A stretch of DNA of 41,712 nt from Fragilaria crotonensis (GCA_022925895.1 JAKSYS010000565.1:1-41712), one strand, 5' to 3'. Shown: positions 27,658-39,320, counted from the first letter of the stretch. The notes: generated from the sequence alone by a model not told the origin. Numbers and translations: made by a program.

Positions 27658-30230
27658 ATGGAAGACACAGGTTGCATCGAATCGTTTCATCAGTCGACAG
27701 ATGACAACGCAGGACTTACAACAGGGAATCACAGTGCGGAGGAAGACACAAATAATAAACTCCGTCGCGATACTGGGTTGCAAGTGCATTCACAAGACGT
27801 ATCCCAACTGAGTACCGTCTTTCCAAGTATAGAAAGCCTGGAGACTGATGGCATTGGTTCAAATCCGGTCGTTCAGCATGTGCAAGGTCCGACAGTCTCG
27901 GTGCCCGGGATGCTTCATCAACCGGCATTGATTGATGGCATAGTCAGCACTGCACATGAACCTCGTGTGCTGATTAAAAAGAAGGGGCGCTTCACGGTCA
28001 CCCCAGACGCTCTCCCAAGTACGCCGAAAATGGTGGAACGATCTGCATCAGTGAATTCAGCGCAGACCACTCCTACAACCATACAGAAAGGGAGATTCAC
28101 TGTCACTCCCGACACGGATGCAGGTCTGATGCACATTTCTTCTGATAATTCTGCAGCGACGGCGCCAATTTTTGTTGCCCCAGGTGGAGTGGTCGCTCCC
28201 CCAAAAGTTGAGAAAAAGGGTCGCTTTGTGGTTTCCTCTGCTGTCCCGTCGGGTCTCGTCATCGATTCAGAAATCTCGCTGTCTCAAACATTCGAACGTC
28301 AATCTTCTATTTCCATTCCAGTTACAACTGCACCTCATACCAAGATTGAACCATTGGGTCAGCAACCCCATCCTGCTCCGCCAGTACAGAGTGTTTCACA
28401 TCCTGTGACAGTAGGAAATGTTGTCTCCACTGATCAGACAACTCCGTCCCTTTCAGGGTCAGAGGAGAAATCAACGATCATGAGCGGTGGCAGTGGTGTG
28501 ACCCGACTGGGAAAACCTCCGGCCTCGTTCGATAGCAAGGAGTTGGGTCGAACGTCGGGTTAGGAAAAGTGTTCTACTTTTTGGAACAAATGAAGGCTGA
28601 GGTATCCGAAGCGGATCGCAACACTAAACTACTTCAGAAAGAAGTGAAGTTCCTCAAAGAGAAGAATAAGGAGCTAGAAGCGAAGAGTAGGGAGATGGAG
28701 AAACGTTGGAAGGATCAGAAAGCAAACCGAGAGGCTGCCGAAGCAAAGGTTCGCCTGTTGAAGAAAAAACTGAGAGAACTCAAGCATGAAGGGAATGAAG
28801 ACGAGCTATTGGGCGAAAACATCAATGATACTCATTGTGAGCCAGGAGTTTCCTCAAGGTCGAGCTCCATTGGGGAATCTGAGGAAGTTTCTAAACTGAA
28901 TACCATTGGTTGCAACACTGATTCCATTCCTGATGTACTTGAAAAGTTAAGTTCAATGGATGGGCCATCCGCTGGTGCTCAATCGAGACGACGTGCATCC
29001 AACGACATCGCAGGCATGCAAACACCGTCAAAATCTAGTCGCGTATCCTTGGTCGAAGCCGATAAGTCACACTCATCAGCTGCAACAGCAACAGCTGCCT
29101 CTGTTCCTCAGAAACCAGCGATGTCGGCAAACTCAAGACCGCCAATGGCAGAGTCGCGACACGCTCGACATTGGAGTGGGTCATCAATCACTGCCGGGAG
29201 CGGCAATACGTCACAAATTTCGGACGAAGGACCTCAAAACTTCGTGAATCCAACTCACAAAAGAGCTTCCTCAAACAGCGAGACGAGCATTGTTGGTGTG
29301 AACTTGAATGAGCCTTGTGCGCTTGTCAACGGAGCTGTTGGAATCAATGGCGCCTGTACACAACAGCACCAACCTGGGGTTGCGTTACCACAGAAGCCTC
29401 AACAAGCATGGAATCAAGGTCAATATCCGATAATACAGCAACAGCAGTCGTTACAAAAGCCAACGATAAATGCGCAGCAAGGAACAGGAATGAACCATCA
29501 AGTCATACAGCAAGGACTTCAACAGCCACATCAACCACAACAGCACCAGGGAATGCAGGCTACGTCGCAGCGACAATCGCAGCAAGGGCTCCAGGTCCTA
29601 ACTCAGCAGCAACCTCACAGTGTGGCGACACTTTCGCCGCAACTGCAGCAGCAGCAAGTAGGAATGCCCCCTTTGACGCATCAACAGTCTGCCCACACGA
29701 CGCAGTTACTGCCACAGCATCAATCATCACACGGCATGTCGATGATATCACAACCGCAACAACAAACTCAAGCGATGACAGTTGCGCAGCAGAAAGCCAT
29801 GGGCATGCAACAAGCCTTCGTTACGCAACAACAATCGCATACACCGCAGAAGCTGCAGGCACAATCTGCTGTGTCGCACCCGCAATCTCTAGCTCAGCAA
29901 CATCAAGGGATAAAGCAATCTGTACAACAACATCAGCACACCTCTCCGTTGCAACAGCAGACCAAGGCCCAGCAGCAGCAATCCTCGACTCCGCATCAAC
30001 TTCAACCAGGAATGCAGCAGCAGCTTCCGTCACTCCAACATCAGCCTCAGATATCTCAACCACTCCAACATCAGCAGCAACAACAGAGCCCGCTCCCAAT
30101 CCAGACAATACCTGGTATTGGCGGAACGGCACCTTTGAGTCAACAGCAGCAACCCTTTTCGTCACAGTTCAATGCACAGCAGCAACAATCGATGCAACAA
30201 CCAGCGCTGAATGGACTCCAATGGTCATGA
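27658..30230 (+). CDS. RFxV-motif, coiled-coil, Gln-rich protein (probably one intron)
   Basis: Unnamed. ATG 27658 is the first Met of an open frame of 301 codons; a second frame runs from before 28569 to TGA 30228-30230. Joined through the proposed intron 28411-28535 they give about 815 residues. The N-terminal part has three copies of a short motif: KKGRFTVTP (RFTV 111-114), QKGRFTVTP (146-149) and EKKGRFVVSS (189-192). RFx[V/I] is the known docking motif for the CCT domain of SPAK/OSR1-type kinases; use here is inference. Just after the proposed intron comes VGLGKVFYFLEQMK, then a charged coiled coil of about 70 residues rich in Lys/Glu. The last 290 residues are very rich in Gln and His/Pro, a low-complexity tail that may drive condensates or bind partners. 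It could be a kinase substrate or scaffold. Confidence 0.7.
28411..28535 (+). other. Proposed intron
   Basis: Starts GTAGGAAATG and ends CGTTCGATAG. Its length, 125 bp, is 2 modulo 3 and it lies in phase 0, so removing it joins PVT to QGVGSNVGLGKVFYFLEQMK without a stop. Retaining it ends the protein at TAG 28561-28563. The alternative is a single missing base near 28535-28560. Confidence 0.5.
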
Positions 30231-30749
30231 GCAGGCTCCTGATTCGGTGATTCGGTGACTCTTGCGCTTCCATTTCGAGCTACGAGCGGAGAATAAAGTG
30301 GCCTTCAAAAGTTGTGATGACATCGTCTCGGTCGGGTTTCAGGCTTTCGTTCATCAAAGTTAAGAAATTGCTGAGCAGAGTTTTGGATCGTGTCGCAAGT
30401 CTATTGGGTAAGCATCGCTGCTATAATGAGAGAACGTTCTTTTTGCTTCTCGCTGCCCTTGCGCTAGGAATTAGGAAGTATTTTTTTTTACACCATCGCA
30501 AGAGATGCGGTCACATATTTCAGGGCATCGCCATTTTACTTCGATCATCCCGTAGGTTCAAGACTGGGGTTATGTTTCCCTTATTATTATAGTATGTTGT
30601 ATTACAAGAACGTCTACTAGTAAAGAAGGCAGGGTATGTACAGATGTCTGACACCAGCGCATAAAGTCCGCCAAGTTCACATCCTTCTTCAATTGAATAA
30701 AATGCGAATCTAATGGCAAGCGTGCTTGCTTACTTTATATGAGTGCAAT
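30231..30749. other. 3' regions of two convergent genes
   Basis: The RFxV gene ends at the left and the minus-strand ISCA gene ends at the right, so this is a tail-to-tail spacer holding both 3' UTRs. It contains a run of nine or more T at about 30481. The 92-codon plus frame at 30314-30592 has no recognisable domain. Confidence 0.4.
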
Positions 30750-31184
30750 TTATACATTAAACGATTCACCACATCCGCATTCTCCTTTAGAATTTGGATT
30801 CGTAAAGGTGAACTCAGCACTCAGCTCTGTTTCAACCCAATCCATAGTTGTTCCAATAACATTCATGAGCGCCATGGGTTCAATAAAGACCTTAACTCCA
30901 TTCGAAGTGGTGAGCGGCTCATCCTTGTCAGACACTTCTGCGACATAGTTGAGAGTATAACTTAATCCGTTGCACCCGTTTCTTGGTACCCAATCGAATG
31001 CCAACTGCGCCCTCGGAATTGTGTTCCAAGAGTTCCTTGAGTCGCTGAGCGGCCGATTCAGTAATAATAATGGGATCAATGGTGCGTCGTCGTCTGACAC
31101 GATCGGATGGAATCTTGATGCTGTCGCATCCGCGTTTGTTGCTGCAATCGGTTGGGCGGAGAAAGGTTGGAACCGACGAGCCAT
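30750..31184 (-). CDS. ISCA-type iron-sulfur cluster assembly protein (two frame slips)
   Basis: A-type Fe-S carrier of the HesB/IscA family, which passes [4Fe-4S] clusters to target enzymes, usually in mitochondria. The C-terminal half is clear: NGCNGLSYTLNY with the first conserved Cys, GVKVFIEPMALM, IGTTMDWVETELSAEF, and the closing CGCGESFNV with the second and third Cys. The N-terminus (MARRFQPFSAQPI) is basic and could be a mitochondrial targeting peptide. Between them the frame shown reads nonsense, but a neighbouring frame reads IIITESAAQRLKELLEHNSE then GAVGIRLGTKK, exactly what the family needs. The switches map to a GGG run at 31072-31074 and a CCC run at 30974-30976 on the plus strand, so missing homopolymer bases are likely. 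Divergent from the SAPS gene. Confidence 0.8.
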   Translation of the reverse strand: MARRFQPFSAQPIAATNADATASRFHPIVSDDDAPLIPLLLLNRPLSDSRNSWNTIPRAQLAFDWVPRNGCNGLSYTLNYVAEVSDKDEPLTTSNGVKVFIEPMALMNVIGTTMDWVETELSAEFTFTNPNSKGECGCGESFNV

Positions 31185-32420
31185 GCGTCCCGTGACTGAG
31201 GAAATGCCGGTAGCACTCTTCGACTCGCCAAAGAGAACATTATGTGGTAATCACGATTATATAATCAGTTTCTGCTTATGCAGGTGAGTACAGTGTACGC
31301 TGTAAAGGGTGGAGAGGATCGAAGATTTGATATAGATGACGGCGTTAGAAGTTGGAAGTTGTTGCTACGGCATGTGGACCTTGTGAACAACGCTGCTGAT
31401 GAACAGGACAAATTTCCAGGCACTCGAGGAGCTTCGATAAACACGAACTGTCATTTTGCACGTTGGTTGATCAAACCTTAACATACGAGTACTGTAGTAC
31501 CAGGAAACCTTTCCATGCACTCTGAGTAAGCTGGTACTGGACGACTCGACTACTGTACATGGTACGATCACTTTAGTACAGTTGTTGACATATATGCGCA
31601 TTGCACCATTTTTTGTTTACCGGTACTATCTATCCGGTACTGCGTACAGGTAATGTACCAGTACCAGTACTATGGGAGTGTAGTTGAGAGTTGAGAGTTG
31701 AGAGGTGAGAGCCCAGAGCCCATGCATGGGTCCCTGGTCCCTGGTCCGTGCTCGAGTACCATTACTGGTACGGGTGATCGGAGTACAGTTCTACCTCAGT
31801 ATACTGTATACTGTACTCCGAGCAGCTGGAGTACTTGTATTGCATATTCCAGTACAACGTTCATGTACTCCGTATCAATGAAGGTACACTGATTGAAATA
31901 AAAAAGGTACAGGTACTTGGGTACTCCAGTACCATACAAGTACTCCGGAGTCCAGAGTACCAGTACTACTACTTAGTAGTAGAGGTCGGAATAAGAATTT
32001 TCGTGGTCTTCGCACCGTCGCCGAGTTCGAAATAATTATGTCCCTGCATCTCTGGATGGAATTTCCGATTCGACTGGTTGGCAGCCTCACCACTCACCAC
32101 TCAAACCTCAAACCACCCTCCACTATACAATGGGGTCTACTGGAGTAATGTACCATATTACGGAATAAGTGTTGCCGAAAGCTGTGCAGTTCAATTCTGC
32201 AATCCGTACTGGAGCACAGGTGGCTGGTACGGGTTGCACGTGAATTTGGGTGATAAGTGTACGATTGTTGAATGTGTTCGGGCACACCGCAAACGCTTTG
32301 CCTTCCATCGTACTACCTGGTGGTGCGAGTTTTGTATCGTCTCAACACAAGCAAAGGACTCAGACGCGTAAACACACAACCGCCACTCTTGCTATCCTCA
32401 GGGACTTGAAACACAACACT
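31185..32420. promoter_or_regulatory. Divergent promoter region between the ISCA and SAPS genes
   Basis: Both flanking genes are read away from this 1.2-kb spacer, so it should contain both promoters. It holds a dense cluster of GTAC tetramers at 31489-31977 and small direct repeats (gagagttgagagttgagag; gtccctggtccctggtcc) at 31686-31746. No TATA box or initiator can be assigned with confidence. Confidence 0.45.
31489..31977. repeat. GTAC-rich cluster
   Basis: I count 27 GTAC tetramers in about 490 bp, where about two would be expected for random sequence. Many sit in agtac, ggtac or tgtac contexts, often as pairs (gtaccagtac, gtacaggtac). Confidence 0.85.
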
Positions 32421-35400
32421 ATGGATGGAGGCGTCGGTGACATTTGGTCAACAGGTGCCTTTTCGTTCGAGTCGCCGCTGAAAGACTTGCTGGATTCTGA
32501 ACAGTATACTGTGGAACAACTCTTGGAACAGGATGAGTTACTACAAGAATTGAGGGGCATGCACCCTACCCTAGTTGAGTTCTTCTCACAAGATGAATCG
32601 GTTGTGAAATTGATTCGACACGTGATTGACGAGAAACCGCCGCCGCTGCCGGATGCGGGAGGAGACCTTAACGGTGTTGTTTCTGGGTCGAAAATGCCTA
32701 CGGAACCCCCAAACGTCGAAGCGAAAGAACCAGAAGAAGATGACTGGGAGGTTCAAAAAAGCTCCAACTCCTCAGTACAGTGAACGCGATGTGCAAGTCT
32801 TACGGTATCCCTACATGGCTTGTGAAGTTATTTGTTCCGAAATCAATGCGATTGTGGATACGGTTGTGGATGGGCATACGTCTGCAATTGAGTCTCAGGA
32901 AGAGAATACTGACTTTTCCTTGCCGTCAGCGCCAGCGTCGTCACCACCCACGATTTTGGACCTCTTGTTCTCGATTCTCTACAATACTGAGCATGGGGGC
33001 ATGGATGACTACCGAGCAGGTTACTTCGACAAGATTTTAAGTGTCTTATGCAGAAAGAGGCCTGCCGCTATGTCGACCTATATCAACGAAGGGGGCGGTA
33101 AAGGACGATTTGTTTTGATGCAAGCCATGCTGAAACACTTGTATTCACAGTCCATTCTGCAGGTCGTACAGCGTCTCATGATGCCGCGTCTCAATCGATT
33201 CCTCGAACAATGAAGGCGACGAGTCAAGTGCAAAGATCAACGACGATGATGAGGACGATGACGAAGATGCTGCCAGTCTGCGATTATTTCGATCGAGGTG
33301 GCCGGAGTCGTCAGAAGGCATTGACTTGCTCATGGCGAGTCTACTCAAGGCTGGTGGCAATGAACAAGACTACGAACTCAACCTTGCGGAATCGCAGAAT
33401 GCGTCTGAGGTCCTCATTACCATGATTCAGAATTCCCCTCTCATCTCGCCAGTCCTGTTGAGATTAACTCAGGAGCCCATGTTGCCACAAATCATGGAAG
33501 CAGCGTCCACAGGCGATCATTTTTCTCCACATGATAATAGCCTCACCTGCGCCATGAACGTCCTTGAATCATTGATACTACAGTTGGGTGGGTACGGCTC
33601 GGTCAATACAGACGACAACGGGGCAAATACCCGCCGCCAATGCCGATGTCTTGATTCAACACCTTCCAACCCTTTTGCAACGGCTAAAGGGGCTCTTGCG
33701 TCACGAGTCGACCAAGGAATGGGTTTCGCCCATGCAATTTCACCTGACCCCAGCCGATTTTGGGGACATCTCGGCTTCGGATCATTCGCTTGGTGGAATC
33801 CTTGGTGTTGTTGGGTAACGTTCTGTTGATGAGCTGCTCTGCGAATCCGAAATCCTGCAAGTCTGCCTCGACCTCTTTTGGGAATTTGAATGGAACTCAA
33901 TGTTGCACCAATCTGTCGCCAACCTGCTGGTTCATATATTTGAGGGGCAAAACTCGAGAGCGATTTTGCAAAAGTATTTCTTGGTCGATTGTAATCTTTT
34001 GCATAGGTTGGTAGAATCGTTCGAAGCCGAAGGTGAAGAAGGTTCATCTAATCCTGAGCCAGTTGATGTTGGGAGCAACGACGGGATGGACAATCTAGCC
34101 GAAGACCTTGTGCTGCCAGTCTCGGACGACGATGTCGATGCTGCGCTGGAACGCCAAGATGAGGTGACTCGTAAGGAAGTCCCTGAAGCCAAGGACGACG
34201 TCAAAGCTGGTCATGACGATGACGATGATGATGACATCGAGAGGGATCCTCGTGATCACTCGCGGTCGTTTGCAACAAGCCAGACCTCGTCGCGGTCCCT
34301 GGACTTGTCTGCCTTGAAAGACATGTTGCACGTGGGAGCCGATGCCCCTACACACATTCCATCCCTTCGCAAGGGGTACATGGGCCATGTCATTATTGTG
34401 TGTCAGGCGCTTGTGCATGCGTGTACACCAGTAGTTACAGAGGGCTACAGCGCGGAAGAGAATGGGGATTATTCCGAAAACAACAAGAATGGTGAAAGGT
34501 CAGCGTCATTTTTGGGTGACGGACCTGATTCGCAGCTGCAACCAGTTGCAAGAGATGCATCTGGCGATCGTCTGATCATTGCCGATTTGATCACTGGTCA
34601 TCCGATGCAAATGAAGTGGCAAGACTTTGTCTCGACCACGTTGGCATCCGAGACGGCCATACAGTCAACGCCTCTTGGAGGCTTTCAGGCCTCGGCGGTA
34701 ACTATCGATCCCTTGCATTCACATCGTCCGGGTCCTGACATGACCGACTTCAACGACGACGAGTACGACGACGATGACGACGATGAAGATATTCCCGGAA
34801 GTGATGTTATCGATATGGACGACAATGATATTGATATCGCAGCCAGCATGATGGATGCACTGAGTCTACCCAAGACTAGGGAGTTTAATCCAAATGCGTT
34901 TGGTTCTGCTGGCAGAGGGGTGGAAGCAGTTATATGTTTGATGACCCGCTGGGAGGAGGACATCCATTCGATGCAAATTTCGATGACGTCGTCGCCGACA
35001 ATGAGGACGAAGACCAGGATACAACAAATCGCAGGGCGTCAATTGACTTGGATCCTCCGGTCATCGACTTGTTTGCTGGAAACCTTGCTTTGACGGCACG
35101 AAGGATGATGACACGGGCGGATCGGGGACTCTCAGAGTTGGTCCATTTTGCAAGCTTCGACGATGCTTTCGCCGCCCCGCTAAAAGATCCCTTCCCTTTG
35201 ACGAGTCGAACCGCAGCTGAGCCGTTTGTGAAAGTCGATGATATCTTCGCTACCGAAGAGAAGAAGAGTATGGATGACATCTTTGGCGCTCCTGCTCCTC
35301 ATGATTTCTTGTTGGATTCACCAGAACTAGAGGACGACACAACGGCTGCATTACGGGACCAGGACGAAGAGATTCCAATGACTTCCCACTATCCTTCATC

Positions 35401-35518
35401 ACGAAGGCGAGCACCTGACAGTGATGATGATTCGAGCGTTGACGAAGACGAGCCTCCTCCATCCACTGAAGATACTGAGGACGAGGCTGCGCCTGTGGAA
35501 GAGAGTGTTGCTGCATAA
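32421..35518 (+). CDS. SAPS-domain protein, regulatory subunit of PP6/Sit4-type phosphatase (several frame slips)
   Basis: Family: yeast Sit4-associated SAP proteins and animal PPP6R1-3, which hold and target the PP6/Sit4 catalytic subunit in the cytosol. Start ATG 32421 precedes the family hallmark: DIWSTGAFSFESPLKDLLD, EQYTVEQLLEQDELLQELRG, then LVEFFSQDESVVKLIRHV. Downstream blocks follow in family order but in changing frames: LRYPYMACEVICSEI, GYFDKILSVLCRKRP, LMQAMLKHLYSQSILQVV, ESQNASEVLITMIQ, VLIQHLPTLLQRLKGLL, RLRIIRLVESLVLLGN, LLCESEILQVCLDLFWEFEW, NSMLHQSVANLLVHIFEG. The C-terminal third is acidic and disordered, with FDDPLGGGHPFDANFDD and DDIFGAP, ending at TAA 35516-35518. Frame changes map near 32755-32760 (A6), 33185-33200, 33630-33632 (CCC), 33762-33765 (GGGG), 33815-33830 and 34917-34920 (GGGG). 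Good conservation between the slips argues for sequence error over decay, but a pseudogene is possible. Confidence 0.85.
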
Positions 35519-36295
35519 ATCCGAATGCGCGTTGCGCTCGTCCTATCCCGGCTGCAACACCCTACGATCACTCGCGTACATTCCCAAGACTTTATATGTT
35601 TGTTGACATGCTAGCGATGACTCTGTGATTTGGAACAAGAAGCAACTGGGGTTCTGGAAGACTGTTCGAAACGGTACCTTTTACATGTTTGGAAAATGAT
35701 GATATCGTTTGACCTGCGAGATAGAACAGGAAAGTTCTTCATCAGGAAAATAATATAGTCAAGATTATTATGACAGTTGCGGTTCGCCGTCATGTTCTAG
35801 GGAATGCTACTCTCGCGAATTTTTAATTCCAATGGTTCTAGCACCCAACATGAGTTCTTCTCGTCGGGCAGCTACGTGTACAGTACAATGCAGGTGGAAT
35901 TCAGCGAAGTAGGAAGTGGATTTAGCTCTAGTATAACCTCTTTGATATCGAAGTGCGCTGAGTCATGGAGCCGACCAATGCTACCAGTAACTCTCTCACC
36001 ATTCTTGAAACGCTGCTTCTGTTCTTGACTCCGACACCATGCTACATGCTTCATGTATGCATGCATGTCGGCATAGAAATCAAAATGCATGATACGCTAC
36101 TAGTAGATGATACATGCAAGCAAAGGTATGCATTAAGCATATGTGTCAGGCTCAAGAAAGAGTGATCTATAATACCTTTAGATATACTCGTGCTGTGCTG
36201 GTATTGGAGTGACGTGGCGTTGGAGAAGGCAGGACAGACGATCTATCCTGACCTCCTCTTCGTTTGGAACTGCCCTTTCCTATAGCACGTGACCC
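35519..36295. other. Intergenic, no gene seen
   Basis: 3' flank of the SAPS gene and left flank of the minus-strand copia element. Contains only short frames without recognisable domains; 'atgcatgcatg' near 36055 is a small simple repeat. Part of the right side may be the 3' LTR of the copia element, but without its partner I cannot define it. Confidence 0.35.
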
Positions 36296-36320
36296 AACCT
36301 CCTCTCAAACCCAGACTCGA

Positions 36321-36884
36321 CTAGGCCATCATCTCATTAACAAGATCATGAAATATGGTAGCACCCAAGGCTTTTGTGCATATGTCTGCAAAATTTTCTG
36401 AAGATCGGCACCACTGGGCATTGACGATCTTTGCAGCAATAGCTTCCCGCACGTAATGGTAAGAAATAGCAATGTGCTTCTTCTTAAGTTCACCTTCCGG
36501 GATCTCCGCACTTTGAATAACCCCAAAGTTATCACCAAAAGATCCGTAGGCTGAGGACAGGAACGCCAAGGCACCGAAGCATATAACGAATAGAGATTGC
36601 CTCTTCAACCGCCGAACGCATAGCAATAAACTCGGCGCAATAAGTGCTCGTAGCAATGCAACCTTGTCGTTTGCTATGCCAGATAACTGGTGTACTCCCA
36701 CAAAGACAACAATGCCTGAAATCGAACGACGAGTAACATGATCATGTGCATGGTCGGCGTCAAAGAAAACAGATGTTGCCAACTCAGAACCATAAGGTTC
36801 CGGGAGATCGGTACCAATATCCTCATGTGCATCGGTAGTCATCCAAGAAATCAGGATGAAATGAAGAAGTACGCAACTCATCAT
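36321..36884 (-). pseudogene. RNase H part of the second copia element
   Basis: 187-codon frame, stop TAG 36321-36323 region. Key blocks: SVFFDADHAHDHVTRRSISG with the first catalytic Asp, FGALAFLSSAYG (disturbed), IPEGELKKKHIAISYHYVRE and FADICTKALG with the last catalytic Asp. The middle, around HQLSGIANDKVALLRAL, is out of frame relative to the family (a neighbouring frame supplies the expected 'W...RQ...' and 'E' blocks), so at least two frame slips are present. Confidence 0.75.
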
Positions 36885-38170
36885 CGATTAACAAGGGGCG
36901 TGAGTCAAGGACAATTCGTCGGTTAGGATTTTTCTTGAGGTATCCAAAAAGGTGTAAGGCCAATTCCAAGTGTTGTTGCCGAGGACTGGCCGAAAACCTG
37001 CTAAGGGACGATACAGCGAAAGCAATATCGAGTCGTCCGATAGTACATGCCCACTGAGCCATTCCGATAAGCATCTGATATTGTCGGACTCCATCTTCCG
37101 TTAGTAGAGTGCTTTCATCAAGCTCAGGGTGGCATCCTTCTGGAAGAGGTGTCCGTTGAGTCCATAAAGTTGCATCAGGACCGAGCTGCTCCTCAATCCG
37201 ACGTACGCATTCTTTGATATAAGTAGCGCAACTTAAGACCCAAGCTTGTTCATCATCCGAGAAGTTATAGTCATTCCCTAAGTAATAGGTCGGAGGGCCA
37301 ATGGACTTAAGGAGAAACGCCGCCGAGATCTGTTCTTGCCACCGATTAGGATCCTTTGCGACAATCTTGAAATCATCAACATGAGTACAGATGTAGTCGT
37401 AGCCATCACGCTCTTCTCGTTGCCGCATCCAAACGTCGCGATCATAACGGGCAGCAGAAAAACCCAAGCTACGCAGGAAGTCAGCAAAATGAGCTCGGAA
37501 GGCTCGACTTGATGATCGTAACCCATATAAAGCCTTTTAAGGACAAGAACAGCTCCTCACGGTCTTCAAATTCCGGGCCTGCTCTGGAGATCTTCCATGC
37601 AGTCAGCAGTAATGAAGGCGTTCCCGATGTCACCACACAAAATTCCGAGTCTGTCTCGGTGTGCGATAAGATCTAGGAGACGAACACTTATACCCTTGAC
37701 AACTGTAGACCTGGGATTGATACCCATCGGGTCAACCATATGTCCACCAGCAACAAGACGTGCTTTCCGTCGGCCATCTTGTTTCACCTCAAATATCATT
37801 GAGAGTCTGGTATAGTACTGGTAATCCGAGCTGGGTTTGTAATCCGGTGCGAAGAATTCAAAGCAGTTCAAAGCGAGGAGAGAAGCAATTTCTTTCCGGA
37901 TGGCATCAGTCCAGAATGTGTTTTCATTCTCCGCATCCAGTTCGATAGCATGTCGAACACTCTGCGGAACGACAACTCCATACTTGGTCTGGATCGGTCG
38001 ACTGAGACGACCCGTTTTCTCCTCTTTCTTCGTGCACCAGCAGAAGTCTTTCCACTTTGAATGGTTCGACGAATTAGTCAACCATTTACAAGGTGAGAAG
38101 CAACATGGATGGGGACGGAGCGCACGAACTTCGTGAACCATCCGACATGCGGATGAGACGCCGCAAGATT
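36823..38170 (-). pseudogene. Reverse transcriptase part of the second copia element
   Basis: Two main frames. The upstream one (to 37566) has FWTDAIRKEIASLLALNCF, MIFEVKQDGRRKARLVAGG and LCGDIGNAFITAD with the first catalytic Asp. The downstream one (37467-36823) has the active site as HVDDF (about 37369-37380), then PTYYLGNDYNF, QYQMLIGMAQWACTIGRLD and HLFGYLKKNPNRRI. Between them (37470-37566) the frame is broken in the segment that should hold the 'LYGL' block. The enzyme would copy element RNA to DNA; this copy could not without repair. Confidence 0.8.
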
Positions 38171-38242
38171 CTATTGAACTGGCGGTTAAAGTTACGAGCC
38201 CACTGTGTGTACCGACCTCCGGTCGAATAACTCGCCGGCCGG

Positions 38243-39320
38243 CTATACGGTTATGTAGAATGTACTTCGCAGTTTCCATGGGAAGTCACGCTTCACAACC
38301 GAGAAAGGTAGAGAAGATATCTCATCCGTCTTCCATTTAATGCGAAACATCAATACACCATCAACCCACTCATGGCCAGTTATCGATTCAAATTCCTCAT
38401 CAGATTCCGAATCTTCAGCAACTCGGTGGAGCTGATGAGCAACTTCATCAACAATGTCGGGCTCTGCATTGTTGTCCTGAGTAACCGTAGGAAGATCCTC
38501 AACATCCCGCAGGACCTGGGAACGATCGTCATCTCGGTCGTCACCCAAATGACCTGGTGTCGTAACACCAGCAGTAGCGGCTGTTGATACAACGGTAGAA
38601 TCCCTAATTGGTTCAGGCTCTGTCGAATCACTCTCATTTTGCCTGACGGGTTCAAGGTGATGAATGTATCACTAGGATCGGATCGATCAACTGGCATATC
38701 GCGACGGTGCTGAAGATCACTACCGTTGCAACTAGTCAATTGAGTCATCGCCGAAGGTTCATGGTCCGTATAACGAGTACGTTTATTTGGCGGACCATAC
38801 GCCTCAAGGATATTGTTCTCGAGGTGATCTTCGGTGTCAGTACCATCAAGGTATGCCTGACTTCGATAGTCGTAGTGTCTCCTCTTCACTTGGTGACAGT
38901 ATCACATCTCGAATAGGATCGACTTCAGAGTCACTTTCGGGGCATCAAGAGGTGTTGTTCCGTCACTCTTATAAAAGATTACGGAATTCGAATCAGTACT
39001 GTTATGCACTACTGGAGCATCCTCACGCGGATAGCGTCGTCTGATAACAGAACGAGCCAACACCTGTGGGATTCTTCCTTCCAAATCGTTCTCCGGCTCC
39101 GACAGAATTAAATAACAAAATGCATCTCCTACATTCTGCGCGATTCCCAAGAATCTGCCCTTAAGCATCTTTGACTGGGGAAACGTCTGTCGAGGTTATA
39201 GAACCAGATGGGTTCCCAAAACGAAACGGAAAACGCTAATGTCGGGAATTGCGCCCCAATGGCACTCGTGTGGGGATTTCCAGTCGAGACTACGTCTTGC
39301 TGTGACGGACCGAACGAGGC
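38243..39320 (-). pseudogene. Integrase C-terminus and chromodomain-like linker of the second copia element
   Basis: Frames in succession: MLKGRFLGIAQNVGDAFCYL, SEPENDLEGRIPQVLARSVI (39168-38902), then a charged linker with NKRTRYTDHEP (38889 onward), then DEEFESITGHEWVDG, LMFRIKWKTDEISSLPF (38548-38243). The last block has the pattern of a chromodomain (hydrophobic-His-x-W ... V/I-K-W-K ... L-P-F) and sits between integrase and reverse transcriptase, as in the element at 11-18 kb. At least three frame changes occur in this stretch. Confidence 0.65.

Noticed and set aside
28411..28456. Shorter intron ending at tttcag (28455-28456)
   Set aside because: 46 bp, and removal leads into the wrong frame; the acceptor at 28535 gives an open join.
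29315..30250. 311-codon Ala/Thr/Ser-rich plus-strand frame, and minus-strand frames, over the Gln-rich tail
   Set aside because: Shadow frames of CAG/CAA-rich DNA; the Gln frame is continuous with the coiled coil.
36296..36320. Precise 3' LTR start of the second copia element
   Set aside because: The partner LTR is outside the window, so the purine tract and TG are only suggestive.
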